DNA of 64,000 nt from Lobosporangium transversale (GCF_002105155.1 NW_019029052.1:1-64000), one strand, 5' to 3'. Counted from the stretch's first letter, positions 12,302 to 26,000 are shown. A program made the numbers and translations. The notes: generated from the sequence alone by a model not told the origin.

Positions 12302-14926
12302 CTAGACAATTGTCGCACAATATACACCCGAAACACCGTTTCCTGCAACGATCTTCAATTCGATCAACTCTACTACACCCGCCTTGGGATCTTTGTCGTT
12401 AGGTTTCTTTGATTGCTCCTTTTTCGTGTCTTGTTGTGGATCGGATCGTGGCTGTGCAGGCATGAGCTGTAACCGGTTTCTAGGGTTCAATGTGTCGACT
12501 TCCTTATCCCGAGAAGTGCCTTGAGAAACAGCGGCAACAGCCTTGTCAGCTGGCTGAAGGGCCTCAGAATCCAGTGGAAGCGCATGCACAGGCTCCGTCT
12601 TGTTGACTCGTTTGCCAGTTAAAAGTTGATAGTATGTATTCTGCCCCCTGCAAAAAAAAAAAAAAAAAAAAAAAAAAGCTTTTGTAAGACCTATTAAATA
12701 TTTTTAATGCAGCTGCAAAGACCATCGCAATTACCATGATAATACATCACGTCCATGGATGACCGTGGCCTTATTTGGGACGCTATCTTCAATCACAGCA
12801 TTATCGAGGACTGCAAACGCGTGTGTTGATCCTATGGCGAAATCATGGATGCCAATAGGCACCATCTTCTTCTCTGCTTCTCTATCTATCGGGTTATATT
12901 TGAGGCCAAAATGTGAATAACATTTAGTCTTCACTTTCCGAAGCATATTTCTTAAACTGTACAAAGATAAAGAAAAATAAAAACTTACATTCAGCAAGGT
13001 TAGAAAGCGGTGTAATGGTGACCAGCGACCCCTGGATGTGCGTATACTAATGTAAGACATAAGACTTGTATGAGTATCAATCAGATTGCAGACCTAATCT
13101 AAATTAATTGAATAGTTATAATAACAAAACTCCAAACTTACAGTGCCATCGCCCAGCTGGCCCCATTGGCCCAAACCTGCAGATTTGACTTTGAATGCGT
13201 TTTTCTCCTTGGTAACCACGTAGCTCGTCTGTCCACCCGCTGCGACCTTCACACATTCTGGGCCTCCACCAGCAGTAGTCCCTTCAAGACCTTGAATCAA
13301 CGTGGGTTGTGCTAACTTCAAGTTTGCATGAGAATATGCTCCCTGAGCCAACTGCCCAAATCCATTGACCCCCCAAGCCCAGCAGCGACCTTGATCATCC
13401 CGTGCTAACGAGTGTACTTCTCCACATGCGACCTCCAAGATTCGGCTTTGACGGAAATCACTGCTACCGACTACAGAGACAGAGAGACCATCCTCTGATC
13501 CAAAGACGCGACCCTCAGACGTAAGCATCAATACGTGGTTCTTTCCAGAGGCGATCGAAGTAATACTTGAGGCCATTTAAAGGAGGAAAAAAATAAAATA
13601 AAATAAAATAAAGAGAATCGAAATATAAAAACCTATTAGTATCGCTTCTTTTTTTAACACACACATACACACATATATATACTTACGTCTCATTCTTCTG
13701 CAGCAGCTCGTGAATAGGAAGTTGCGCCATTGGGTCGGCATTATTATTACCACCATTGCCGCCAAAGCCCACATATTGCCATACGCTTGACTTTGGTTTC
13801 TCATATTCAATTGCTACTTTGGTTGGTCCAGACGTGGGTCGGACTTTGGGCATCACATACACGCTAGTACCATCCATTGATAAACCATACAATTTTGTAT
13901 CACAGAGTGTGATACGCTTAATATCACGATTCCGAAGTGTCACTTCTGGTTGATGAGATGAGCTATTATATCCTGCGCCCCATTGATAGACATTTCCCTC
14001 CTCATCCACAGCAGCTAACACAGAGTTAATGAATTGATGAAATAAAATTAACATAAATATCAATCGGATCAAATTGAAATCGAGATTCTAACCATGACGG
14101 AGAAGGCCTCATATAAATCCAAATATATGAACACGGCTATTTAAATGAACTTACCAGCGATATCATCTCCGAGCTTAAGATCGCGCAAGACCTTTCCTTC
14201 AAAAGCGACGACTCGTTGAGGAATTGAGACAATTCCAGGGCTCTTTCCTGAAGGGTCTATAAGTCCATTCCTAAAATTAAAGAAATTCTCCGTACCCAAA
14301 ATGACGGGCGTAGGAGTTTTCTCTATTATAAGAAGCCGTATTGTTTACTTTTTTTTATTTATCATAAAACAAGATCCCTTTTTTAGAACAACACGCTCAA
14401 CACTTTACTTGTTAGATCCCCAGAGCATGATTCCAGGAACTCTGATTAATGCAGATTGATCCATCTGCTTCCAGCTCGTCACTGTCAAGGTGGTGTCCAG
14501 TGCAATATCATTTTGATCTATTGGTTGAGGCTTCTTCCTGAACATCCTTGCTAACTTAGCTCCAAGGCTATCAGTGTTTATATTCTTTGAATCATTAGGA
14601 CTTGAAGGAGCGTCGTTTTGCACCGCATGATGACGGCCAATCAATCCAAGTGACGGTGATTGAAGGACAAGCGACACTCCCGTAAAGACTACCCCTGCGC
14701 CAATATACCACCTTGTCGAGGGACGCCATGGTTCAGTCTGATTAGCTTTGAATGTCACCGCTGTTGCTTGTTGTCCATGTACTGTTGAAATGGAACGATG
14801 TTGAACAGATGAGGCAAAAGTCAGTGACATACATGCTTCTGCCCTTACTCTCGGCACTCCTTTTGCTCTTGCTACTAATGCTCCATTCCTAAGTCTGCTG
14901 ACTCCTTGTTGTCCTAAACAAAACAT
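12302..14926 (-). CDS. FMP25: FMP25-like mitochondrial protein with RCC1 repeats
   Basis: Seven exons: 14926-14409, 14270-14155, 14014-13687, 13565-13142, 13046-12989, 12933-12735, 12647-12302 (662 aa). The N-terminus (RNGALVARAKGVPRVRAEA) is Arg/Ala-rich with almost no acids, as in mitochondrial presequences. One membrane segment, RWYIGAGVVFTGVSLVL, follows near residues 72-90. RCC1-type blades follow: VPGIMLWGSNKNGL, VDEEGNVYQWGAGYN, ITSIASGKNHVLMLTSEGRV, RCWAWGVNGFGQL, AGLGQWGQLGDGT and DVLSWGQNTYYQLLTG. Yeast Fmp25 is an inner-membrane protein reported to act in cytochrome bc1 assembly; the role here is by homology. Acceptors of exon 4 (CAAG) and exon 6 (AAAG) were chosen by frame and are the weakest points. 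Exon 5 is only 58 nt. Confidence 0.85.
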
Positions 14927-14948
14927 GGTCTAATTTTTTCGAAGGGAG

Positions 14949-14981
<33 letters not shown>

Positions 14982-15395
14982 CCGAGCCTCCGAGATCCTA
15001 AATACCCTAAAAAAAACATTTGAAAGTTGTGACTTAATTATACATCCCTCTCACAATTTCCGGACTTCCAGATATGGCTACACCTCTTTTAGTGAAGGAA
15101 TGCTGGTTGATTAAATACTTTACATGGGAGTAGCGCAATAAATCTTATTCTTTTAATCAGGATTTTATAAGCTTTGTGAATAAGGGCCATGAAGTCCTGC
15201 ATGAGAAGCACTGTTTTATCTTCAAGTTTCTATAGATCGATGAAGCCCTGCTCTGCTCAATTTCAGAGAATGTTTTAAAGGGTATTAAGATTCATTTATT
15301 ATTGTATCTTATTATTTAAGTTAATGTTGGCTACAAATTGTGTGTATTATGTATGAAGCGAATGAAGAATGATAGAAAAAGCTTCTTTTTTTTTT
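14927..15395. other. Intergenic between FMP25-like and GH20 genes
   Basis: It holds the FMP25-like upstream region with a T tract of about 32 nt (14949-14981) and the AT-rich 3' flank of the hexosaminidase gene. No gene was seen. Confidence 0.7.
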
Positions 15396-17261
15396 TTACT
15401 TGCCAAAGGCAGTCTGGTTGCGGAAGAGATCGCAGTGATGAGGGTGTTGGATGCAGTACTTAGGGACAACAGGGGCGGGAGCAAGGCCACGGGAAAGCAA
15501 GCGCTCACGGAAGTCAAAAATACGGGTAGAGAGCTCGGTGGTGCGCTTCCAGCCTTCCTCATCGCGGTTACCGGACCAGAGCAACTCAGCAAGAGCGCCA
15601 GCACGGGGCCATACCTTGGCATCGACGACTGCATCATCTGACTGTTCGGACCATAGGGCAGCCTCAGCACCAATGACGTGCTTGGCTTCCTCCTCAGTCA
15701 AGCCCTTGGTGAAGTCATAGGAGTAAATGCGCTGCCAGGTCTTGTAGGGGGCACACCACGACGCACCGGCGCCACCGTAGTTGACAGTGGTGGGGGTGTA
15801 TGCGCTGGGGTTGGCTTCAAAGGCATCTGCAATGGCCTTAGGGAGAGCTGGGGGCTCGTTAACGTTGTAGCGGGGATCGTTGGTAACATAACCGCCGTTA
15901 CCGCAGTCGAGATACAAGAAGTCAGCTGAGCTGACAACGACATCGTAACCCTTGCTGGTAAGTGTCTTGATGTTCTCAACACCCTTGTTCCAGGACTGCA
16001 TGATGATGGACTTGGGAACATCCTTGGCAGGCATCTCATGCGAGAGAATGATATCCTCCCACATCATCAAGCGGCGGCTGGGTTTGTCGTTGTAGATGGG
16101 AAGGGCCTTCTCAAGGTAGTACTGAGCAAAATCAGAGTAGGTGGCACCAGGGCGCTGCTTGAACCAATCCATGGCAGAGGACGAGTAGTTGTAGCAGTAG
16201 GTGTTGAGTTCATCGGAACCAACGTGGAAGACGTTATCAGTGAAGAGTTTGGCAGTCTCATCGTAAACATCCTTAATGAGCTTGTAGGTACCCTCATATG
16301 AAATGTCGAGTTGACCAGGGTTGGGCTGCACAGCAGAGTGGTGAGTCCAGCCATCGTTGTCCCACCATGAATCAGCGCAAGTAACAGCCTTCTTATCAAC
16401 CTGGAGCCAGCCAGAAGATGAGTGACCAGGCAAGTCAATCTCAGGGATGATACGGACACCACGCTCGCGACCGTACTCAACCAACTTCTTGATCTCCTTC
16501 TGGGTGTAGATCTCACGGGGTGAGTAAGCATCCTTGGTCATTTGAGGGTGTTTCTTGATTTCAAGAGGCCATGACTGAGTGTCGGTGATGTGCCAGTGGA
16601 AAACATTGAGCTTGGCCCAGGCAAGAGCATCGATCTGCTTACGAAGGGAGCGAATAGAGTTAAAGTTACGGGCAGTGTCGTACATCACTCCACGATGGGT
16701 GTACTTGGGGGCATCCTCGATGTGGACAGGCTGCTCGATCACGAGACCGTGCTTACCATCATCAATGACAATCTGTTCAAGAGTGCTGAGACCGTGGAGG
16801 GCGCCCCAGATGGTCTTAGCAGTGATCTGACCCTTACCGGAAGCAGTAATATCCAAAGTGTAAGACTCATCAACGCCGTGTTGAAGGTCGGCTTTTGTGT
16901 CCGAGACGTGGACATTGATAGTGCTGAGGGCTCTCCTGCTGCCTCCATTCTTGAAGGCCTCAACTTCTTCATTCTCATCACCGCGCTTCTCGAGCGTAGG
17001 GAAAGGAGGGAACTCAGGGATGGGCTGTTCCCACGACTGAGGGATCCAGCGCTCTTCCTTAATGAGCGAAGCAGTGCGAGCATAAGCCTTGTTCAAAATT
17101 TCATGTCTGGTTCCTGTGATGCGGAAGTTGTTTGCGACCCTGATAGGCCCAGAGGTACCCCACTTAATGTGGACAGGCTTGGGCAAAGGGTTAACCTTGA
17201 CGGCCTCCGAGGAGACAGCAAGGGCTAAGAGACCAATAGCAGCAGCAATAGAAATCTTCAT
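15396..17261 (-). CDS. Secreted beta-N-acetylhexosaminidase, GH20
   Basis: Intronless, 621 aa. It removes terminal N-acetylglucosamine from chito-oligosaccharides and glycans. A signal peptide (MKISIAAAIGLLALAVSSEA) is followed by the GH20 N-terminal domain and the TIM-barrel catalytic domain, with RGVMYDTARNF, FHWHITDTQSWP (221-232), IIPEIDLPGHS (271-281) and the catalytic Asp350-Glu351 pair in FHVGSDELNTYC. The C-terminal barrel motifs GAEAALWSEQ and WPRAGALAELLWSG are present. The length is normal for fungal enzymes and all catalytic motifs are intact. A TATA element lies 142 nt upstream. The GC-richer, well-biased codon use relative to neighbours fits a highly expressed cell-wall-turnover or nutrition gene. 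Confidence 0.97.
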   Translation of the reverse strand: MKISIAAAIGLLALAVSSEAVKVNPLPKPVHIKWGTSGPIRVANNFRITGTRHEILNKAYARTASLIKEERWIPQSWEQPIPEFPPFPTLEKRGDENEEVEAFKNGGSRRALSTINVHVSDTKADLQHGVDESYTLDITASGKGQITAKTIWGALHGLSTLEQIVIDDGKHGLVIEQPVHIEDAPKYTHRGVMYDTARNFNSIRSLRKQIDALAWAKLNVFHWHITDTQSWPLEIKKHPQMTKDAYSPREIYTQKEIKKLVEYGRERGVRIIPEIDLPGHSSSGWLQVDKKAVTCADSWWDNDGWTHHSAVQPNPGQLDISYEGTYKLIKDVYDETAKLFTDNVFHVGSDELNTYCYNYSSSAMDWFKQRPGATYSDFAQYYLEKALPIYNDKPSRRLMMWEDIILSHEMPAKDVPKSIIMQSWNKGVENIKTLTSKGYDVVVSSADFLYLDCGNGGYVTNDPRYNVNEPPALPKAIADAFEANPSAYTPTTVNYGGAGASWCAPYKTWQRIYSYDFTKGLTEEEAKHVIGAEAALWSEQSDDAVVDAKVWPRAGALAELLWSGNRDEEGWKRTTELSTRIFDFRERLLSRGLAPAPVVPKYCIQHPHHCDLFRNQTAFGK

Positions 17262-17402
17262 GATGATAGAATGGATGAGAGAGAGATGGAGGAAATGGAG
17301 AAGGGGGAAAAGGGACAGAAAGAGAACGAAAAGAAAAAGGTTGGTGTTGTTGTTGAGAAGGCTGGTTGTAAGACAAAGTAACTTGAGGGGGGAGGTGGTG
17401 CC

Positions 17403-17410
17403 TTTTTATA
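17403..17410 (-). promoter_or_regulatory. TATA box of the GH20 gene
   Basis: Reads TATAAAAA on the minus strand, 142 nt upstream of the hexosaminidase start codon. Confidence 0.6.
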
Positions 17411-20400
17411 GACGATCATGGTTGTGGAGGGAGTGTCTACAAAGTGCGAAATGTAATATGTACGTCGAGGTTAGGATAGATCGAGACTAAGGTGTTCGGG
17501 CAAAAAAATGCAAATGCGAAAAAGGTATGGCCGATCTGACGATAAAGAAAGAAATCCCTTGTTGTTAATGTTGCTGTTTGTTTAGCAGGAAGACCATGGG
17601 CAATATGGTTTGTAATTGATTCAACTGAGCAAAGCAAATGGATCTTCCAACACAAATCAAAGTATAACAAATAAAATGAATTATGGAGGAAAGAACAAAA
17701 AGGCAGGGAGAGCAGGTTTATTGAGCAGAGAGAGTGAATGCTTCTAATTAAGAATTATTTGTAATAAATCAGTCCGCATGTTTGTCTAGTGCACGAAAAG
17801 AATGAGAAAAAGCACTCATAAACACATGCACATTTTTACACAAACGCACACCCTGAGAGAGCCTTTCTTTACTTTGCAATTGTGTACATGTACATGTACT
17901 CCACGGAATCCCTGGAAAACTGATAAAAAATTAAGTTGAAGACAGTCTGGGATATGGATAAACTCTCTTGGACACAAGAATATGAAGGTGGGTCTTCTCT
18001 CCCTATTCAAGAACCAATTGAAATAATTACTCCCTCTTTTTTGTTGTTTTTGTTTTCTGAACTTTTCTCTTATGTCTTTCTCGGTCATTTGCCCGTTTTC
18101 GCATTATCTGTAATTTTTTTTTTTTTACATAGTTTGCCTACTATACCTTCTCTGTGTTCACTTCTGCATCATTTTGTCCTCTATCTACTGTTATCTGATC
18201 AAGACGCCCAGGAAGATTGAATTTCCAGGACTCTTCAAATTGAACGCAAAGCAAAAATAAATAAAGAGAGAGATAGACCGGATTGACAAACTGTGCGCGT
18301 TTTTTTTTTTTTTTTTTTTTTTTTTTGAGAACATTATAATAAAAAGAGAGGAGACTAAAAAACGGTGAAATTGCTTTTTACTGTTGTCCGTGGAACAGCA
18401 TCTAAGATTAGATCACTCTTGGCGTTGCCATTGGTCGAATGTTGTTTTTTATGCTTTACTGCCCCAGTGAAGAACAAAACAACAAACAAATCGTCTCAAG
18501 CATGATGGAGTGTACAAAGAAAAAAAAAAAAAAAAAAAAAAATAAGGCCTGTGGGTATCCATGAATGGTAGATACTGTACACATCCATGTTTACTGCATG
18601 ATACTTAGCGAAGACAATAGAAACGAGAGAAGAAATTAAAGCAATGCTCACTATTGAGGTCATCTTGGTAAATAAAATGTTGATGTAAACGACAATGTTA
18701 CTCTAGAATACGCTTATCGATTTTGTAAAACCAGCAGACATCGAATAGTTCTCGCATTTTTTGTTATTCCTTTTTACTATTATACTATGGACCCTGGCAT
18801 GCAATGTATTGCTCATTATAAGACGAGAGATTACAGCATGGCCCCTTACAGGAGAGCATAGAGGTCAAATCGATACTACCCTGAATGACATTGATGTACT
18901 CACACCAAGGGTATTCTTTACGGAAAAGTAGGCTTGTAATATTTCTGTGCTATTTCATATCCGATCAACAGAACTTTCAATGCGTTGGCTATTAGGGGGT
19001 TTTTTTTCCAACATCAAGCTAAATCGCTGATTTCGTCAAAGACGATTCAAAATAGCGGCTTTTCTGGACAATACAATCAACAACGATCATGATGATGCGA
19101 ATAAAGGATTGATAGGGCAGGCTCTCGAAATTAGTTCTTAAAAGCATCACAACACTGCCAAATGAAGTAGTCTATCCCGTCAACGGTAATGTTATTGAGC
19201 AAAAAAAAAAAAAAAAAAAAAAAAGCCGGAGGTTGTTGGATAGAATATAATTAGGCAAAATGGTAGCTCAATGCAAGAGGGTAAGATCTTGGTGGAGAGA
19301 GGGAAAGAAAGACCACCATTTTTTACATTGTACTGTACAGTGTCTGCAATGTATATATCATCTTTCACTCATGGTCATTTAGAAGGGTACATACTTGGAA
19401 GTATCTCTTCTCTCTGCGCCTTTGGGTGGGCGTACAGGAAAGGGGTGACAAGATGCATTATCTTTTCATGAGATATTATCTACGACTATAATCTAAAAGA
19501 AGTATCTATCACGCGTAACGGGACTGGAATAAAAAGGTTTTCGTGAATGGATGTATAAACATGCGTGATATTAGAGAGAGGGGTTCCAAGATGCTGGTAA
19601 AGCTCCCAAAGGATGATGTATGCGACACGTAAAATGGGCAACGAGTGATGGACAGAAGATCAAATGTTTGTTTTTGCGAGATGCACTTTGAGTTTTCAGA
19701 CTTGTCTAGAAAGACAAGTAAACTTTTTTGTTTGTGTGACCAAGATCCAATTGATATTTTATCAGTCCCCCAGAGATAACCCTTCTTCCTCTGCATAGAA
19801 TCTAAATGAAGTACAGGTTTTTGCTCGGAAGGCTGCGGTCGGCTATCACCATCTTCGACCATGATGGCCTTGATAACCACAGTAAGGAATCTCGGAAAAA
19901 AAAAAAAAAAAAAAGAATCATAAACTTAAACTGCTGAATGGACATCACCTCTAGTGAGGATATCTTTGCTTGTTTAGGTGGGTTACTGAAATTGTTCGTC
20001 GCAACGTTTCTCGCTTTTGATTGTAGGCCTAAATTGACTCCTTTTTTGGCTAGTCTGAGGTTTAAACTGTAAATCACGTGGCACGCCATTCAATAGGCGC
20101 TGGTCAAAGTGACAACCACAGTTCTCTATTTCTAAGCACACATTGGTATCTGATTCTAAGCACACCTAGGAATGCAACTTGAGTGGCGATGATTTTGGAC
20201 TGCTAGTAAAATTTTATACTGAAGCAGAGGACATTTTCGATGGAAATTATGATATATAAGAATGATATTTTTCATTCTAAATGTTAAAAAGAAGTAAGAA
20301 AGAGAACAATGGCAATGGCGACAAATCGAGTGTAATGTGCTTGGTGCAGGTGCTTCAGCCTTAAAAAAAAATGTTTGCCCTCCTCTTTGCCCCTCAATTA

Positions 20401-20982
20401 CAAAACAAAGCTAGTTCATGTTTGGTATCTGTTCATAATACCAAATCTAATTAAGTGAAAAAGGCAGGAAGGCAGCTTAGGGAGAGAGCAGTTCTCTTTG
20501 ATTGTTTCAAGAGTTTTAGGATCCTTTGTGTTGTCCTAGTTGCTTTATTTATTGAAATGATATTTTTCGTAAGTAAAGAAATAGACACGAAGCAACGTGT
20601 TCCTTGAGATTCTGAAGTTTTAGTGTCACCACAATTTACACCTTTGGTAATCCTGTTCGTAATGTTACCTCTAGCAGCAGAAGAGCACAGGACATTATTC
20701 AGGGACCAATCACTCAGTTACGAAAAGGAGAGAATTCTGTGGCAACAATACCTCGTCTTGGAAATAAGAAGAAATGAGCCGAGAACTGTCTGTGCGCATG
20801 TGGTTATTAAAGAGTAGGAGTATCATAACCCTTTTTTTTTTTTTTTTTTTTTTTTTTAATGAACTGCTTCCGACTTGCCTTTTTAGTACGAAGTGGTTTG
20901 CTCAACACCTTTTTTTTTTTTTTATTTTTTTTATTTTATTGTTATTCTAGAATTACATGGTAAAGACTATGGAGTTTATGCT
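17411..20982. other. Intergenic, 3.5 kb, no gene recognised
   Basis: Upstream flank of the GH20 gene and downstream flank of the threonine aldolase gene. Only short frames occur on either strand; the longest (minus, about 19800-20165) resembles nothing I know. A or T tracts lie near 18299-18326, 18521-18542, 19200-19224, 19895-19914 and 20831-20857. Confidence 0.55.
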
Positions 20983-22642
20983 TCATCCTTCCCTTGTGAG
21001 GACTGTGCCCGACCAGCGGGCGATACGATGGCTAGCTCGTTTTAAGGCGTTGCTTGCTGGGTTATGCACAATATGGTACTGAAGTTTCTTCGGATTCTTG
21101 TTGTGATCAGGACCTGTTGTCATGGCTCTGATGCTGTGTACATCTTTGGAGGGTAAATTAAGCGATCCCCTAGTACGGAGTTTTTGGCGACATTGAGATG
21201 TAAGGGTCACATTGTCTCCATCATTGTTGTCCTCATCATCACCGGTGTTATCATCTTCATCATCGTCTCTAGCTTCGAGAAGAAGTCGACTCTGACGGTA
21301 ACTCTTCTTAACCTTGCTAGGAGAATCCTCGGGGTCACTGACCAGTTTAGCCTGCTTGGTCATATTATGATTATAACCTGCAATGAGCCGATGATGTGAG
21401 AGATTACTAAAAGCTCGGCGTATCCTGCGGGGAATCGGTAACACTGGCTCTTCAGCCCCTGATACTGCTGCTGTTGGCGGCTCGTGAACCTCCTGGTAGC
21501 AATATTGCCTCTCATTACGCCTGGTATTACGGTCCTCCTCGTCCTCTAATGCCAGGGGGCTTTCTGGGGACAGCAAAGAGATCTGGGCCTCTTGTCCAAC
21601 AATGGGACTGGCAGGTTCAGACATAGAGACATCATTCAGCTCCTTAATATAGTCTTTATCTGTATCCACTTGCTTTTTACCATCTTGCTCAACGCTCATG
21701 GTTTTCTCGAGCATGGTTGTTGCCTTCAGTTTGAAGCAGGTCAGTCTATAAAGGACAGAGATGAACCGTTGAACGGCTTCGTCGCTGATCTGGTAATGAA
21801 GAACTACCCGAGCTGCGTAACCGCTACCGCTGATCTTGATACCTTCCTTGGCTAGCTCACCCATCAACGCATCTACTGTGAAGCCAGCGTCCGATGTATC
21901 GACCCAAACCATATTTGTCTCAACAGGGTTGGTAATACGGCAGCCGGCTTTGAGGAAGGCGCTCTCGATTTGTTTAGCCCGGCAATGTGTTTCCACCATC
22001 GTGGGCCAATTGTTCTTGATGCCCCAGAGCGCAGCTTCTGCTAGGATGCCGGCTTGTCGCCATCCGCCTCCGAAAAGCAGACGGAAGTGCCTTGCTTTCT
22101 TGATAGAAGTCTCACTACCGACCAAGATGGAGCCGATAGGAGCACCGATTCCCTTGGAGAGGCAAAGCGAGACGGTATCGAAGTGACTGCAGTACTCTTT
22201 CATTGAGATACCGGTTGCGACGCTTGCATGCCATAGCCTAGCACCGTCGAGGTGAAGTTTAATACCATGTTGCTTTGTGAGTTCACGGATCCTGATAATC
22301 TCTTCAAGGGGCATGATGGTGCCATTGAGTGTGTTTTCGAGGGAGATGACACGCGTCGGTGCGTAGTGTACATCTACATCGAGGACTAGACGTGGAGCAA
22401 TATCTTCGACCGTGAGGTATTTGCCGTTGGCGGGCATGATTGGATTTACTGCAGCCTGCGAATGGAACGAGATACCGCCTGCCTCGTAATTGAAGACATG
22501 GGATCGAATATCGACTACAGCGGATTGAGGGGGGTTACACAAATGTACACGATGTGCTAATTGATTTGTCTTTAATCGTTTAATTGCAGAAAAAAAGAAA
22601 AGATGTGTGGTTTACAACGCATTAGATTCTGATGTCAAATGT

Positions 22643-22688
<46 letters not shown>

Positions 22689-22908
22689 GGCTTACCATTG
22701 TCCCTGATGAGCAAAAGAGTCCCGCCTCATGGCCCGTGAGCGTGGCAACGTATTGTTCGAGTGTTTTAACAGAGTCATCTTCGTTATATACATCGTCCCC
22801 TAAGGATGCTTTCATCATAGCCGCAAACATATCTGGCGTAGGGGCTGTTGATGTATCGCTCCTGAAGTCCGAGTATGGGAGAGGATTGAGAGATTTTGTT
22901 GTAGTCAT
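20983..22908 (-). CDS. GLY1: L-threonine aldolase with long C-terminal extension
   Basis: PLP enzyme that cleaves threonine to glycine and acetaldehyde. Two exons, 22908-22696 and 22569-20983, give 599 aa. It opens [17 protein letters not shown], then [15 protein letters not shown] and SSGTM joined over the intron to [29 protein letters not shown] and [14 protein letters not shown] (PLP-binding Lys210) follow. The enzyme core ends near residue 355, where the yeast protein ends. About 240 further residues form an acidic then basic disordered tail containing [16 protein letters not shown] and several Arg/Lys clusters. The tail is in frame with no intron signal at its start. The intron contains 30 T followed by about 14 A on the plus strand. 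Confidence 0.93.
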
Positions 22909-22994
22909 GATAAGTTCCTATGAAGTCTTTGATGTGCTGATGATAGTCTTTATTTTATAGTATTATTGTTTTTTGTCCTCCCAAGTTTTTGCCG

Positions 22995-23030
<36 letters not shown>

Positions 23031-26000
23031 TTTGACGATATATGGACAAGGCGATATTGTTATTTACTATTAATGGGCGTTTTATTCAATAGATTGAGAT
23101 GATAATGAAAGTGAAGATGGATGAACAAAAGAGAGAGAACAGGGGAGAGATTATGGAGGAGGGAAGGGGGGACGTTGATCCCCTCTTTTATACTGATAAC
23201 AGTTACGATCCCCCCTGTGCCGCGTCTTTGTTTTGTAACATGCCAGCCTTTTGAAATGAATTAGGAAGTTTAGCATATCTATTTGTCAGTATTTTCTATA
23301 TTCCTTTAATGCACGCTTGCCACACTCCATGTTTGGATCTTCTGGCCATACGCATGTACGAGCAAACCACGAGTCATCTTCAAAAAAACAAAAAAAAAAA
23401 AAAAAAAAAAAAGGTCAATGTTATACAAAGAATGCTAAAAATGAATAGAAAGCATGGCTTTATTTTATTCATGCTTCCCCCCTGGGATATCATGCTGCAG
23501 AACGCCAGGAAGGGGAGGACAGACATCATTGGGTGAGATAGACGGACTATCTGAAGGTCAATGCATATTTCTGTGTTGATAAATCCTGAATGTGGTGTTA
23601 GTAAAAACAGATCAAGGGGGCAAAAAAAAAAAAAAAAAAAAAAAAAAAACATTTGCAAACTGAATGTTCTGTAATGTGATTAGCGCTGAGACTACACATC
23701 AAACCATGCTTTGGTATTTTGAGGGTTCAATCAGTCTGTGGCCCACGCTCACAGATGAATCGTAGGGACCAAGCGAAAGGGTCATTCATTCCTTTTTCCA
23801 TTTGCGTTGCTCTTGACATCTTCAAATCGGAAATTCGGCATTTTGTCCCCTACCATTAAATGAAAAACGCGTCGAACGTTACGCTGAATTAGGGTAAATG
23901 CTGATCATTTTAATATATTTTCTATTTTTTTTTATTTCGCACTGACGCATCCTATTTGAAGAGCGTAAAGCTTGAGGTTAAGGTTGCACAGGAGAACTGG
24001 ACGGAAAAAAGAGATGAAGGTGGAAGAGAAAGGAAGGGAGTACCAGGAGACAGATGCAAGCACCCTCGACCTTGTCCTCCCCCCTTCTTTTTTTTTTTAC
24101 CTGCCATCTTGCTTAACCTTGTGCATGCTTCACGCTATGTATAAAAACACAGGTAAAAAGGGAAAGAGAAGAGTGCCCTGGATTTTGGGGGTGATGCCTT
24201 ACAAAAAATCAAAGAATAAGCATACCAAGCAAGATATGGTTCAGGACAAGGCAGAGACAGAAGGGGGAGAGAGAGGTGTGGAGAAGAGGAATGGAAGTTG
24301 CTGGCCCCCTTATCCCTTTTTAATCCCCCTTCTTCTCTCGGCTTCTTAGACCCAGCCCCTTCCTTAGTAGTAAACCAATAGGCAAAGAAAAGACACATAC
24401 CTTCAGCTTCGGCTTCTCCATTAATAATGGTTGGCGACTAGTAGACATTCACTATAAAAAGAAAACATCGTTCTAGCCTAGCCCATGTAATTTTCTGACC
24501 TTTCTTATTCGTGCAAAAAAAAAAAAAAAAAAAAAAATGTAGAAAGCGCACGGATGGACAAACAAAGGGTGACTGACGCCCACCTCTTCATCAGATGTTC
24601 ATTTCAGTTGGCCTTGAACCACAATGCTCAGCCATACTTTGAGAGATAGATGAAACTCCCTTTATCGATTCAAAAGCTCATAGGTAATAGAGCTTTTTTT
24701 TTTTTTTTTTTTTTTTTTTTCGTTTACAAAAACGCGTCGAATTGGAGCATTAGTCAGGAACGCATTGATGCTCCGATGTTCGAATAAACATGTACCTTGT
24801 CCTTAGTCTCGCACAGTTCTTGTCCTGGCCTTGAGATTTGAAATTCTACAGTTCACACCCCCTTTACTTCCTTATTCTCCAACGTCATATTTAGAAGTTG
24901 TTGAGGGAAGACAGGTAACGAACAAACAAATAGAAAGACTAAATTAATGTGTTGCGCCATTTCCTTACGCAAACACTAGACTTGTGGCCATTATTCTTTG
25001 TTTATACTGGACATGACTTGAATAGTAGAATAAAAGAAAGAAAAAGCTTCATCAAATATTTGGTTTGTTGAGATGATGTTGAGAGAAGCTGACACTCAAA
25101 TCTTCTCTCTCTTTATAAACCTCCAACAATTTCACCTTCGATATCACATCAAACAAGAATAGAGTAAGAGTAATAAGACCAGTCGACGTCCTGTCTTACT
25201 CCTGCTTCTCGAACTCGGCAGGACGCTGTTTCGAGTTCCGACTGAATTTATGAGAGAAGGACGAGCCAGGGACAGGAGTAAAAATGAAAGGAGGAGTAGG
25301 GGCAGGGAGAGGCAGGGAGAGGCAGGGGCAGGGGTAGGGACGGGGACAGAGTTAAGAATAAACATACCATATCTGTAAATACTGCACCATGTTGTATATA
25401 TAAAATGAAATAAAAAAAAAAAAAAAGGAGGTGCAGCAACGATGCCGAGCTGAACAGAACAACGACCAAAGCGCGCGGAAGTAAAAAAAAAAAAATGCAA
25501 GCACACAAAACACATCGTGTATAGTCATACAGAGAAAGACACTTTGCGCGTTTATGATTTCATTCTTAGTTTTATAAGAAGAATGAATAAGACCCAGAAC
25601 CAGAATGTCTATTTACGCGTGGCCATGGGTCTTGGGCAGTATCTAAGTCTCACAGATGCACGTGCACCTACAAAAACGTTTCTGATATGATATGGATTCC
25701 ATTTAATAGATTCAGGTAACGGTCTTTTTTTTTTTTTTTTTTTTTTTTGCTGTGTTGCGTTGTGTTGTGCTGTTGAACAAGGCTAAAAAAAAAAAAAAAA
25801 AAAGCAATTTCAATTTCACGAAAGCTTTTCCCAGACATGCTTCCTTGGCTATGATCCACAACCTCAGACTCAAGGGTAACAGCCTCGGCCTGCTCTTGCT
25901 TTACTACGCTATCTAAATCTAAACTTCTCTTTCAATCAAGAGGGATAGCAAGAGACATTTCACTCCTTGGAGAGTGATATGATGAAGGCTTTGAATGTAT

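Noticed and set aside
15369..17228. Several plus-strand frames opposite the GH20 gene
   Set aside because: Shadows caused by strong codon bias of the real gene.
19802..20165. Minus-strand frame of about 95 codons
   Set aside because: No recognisable motif, contains an A/T tract, and no promoter or splice support.
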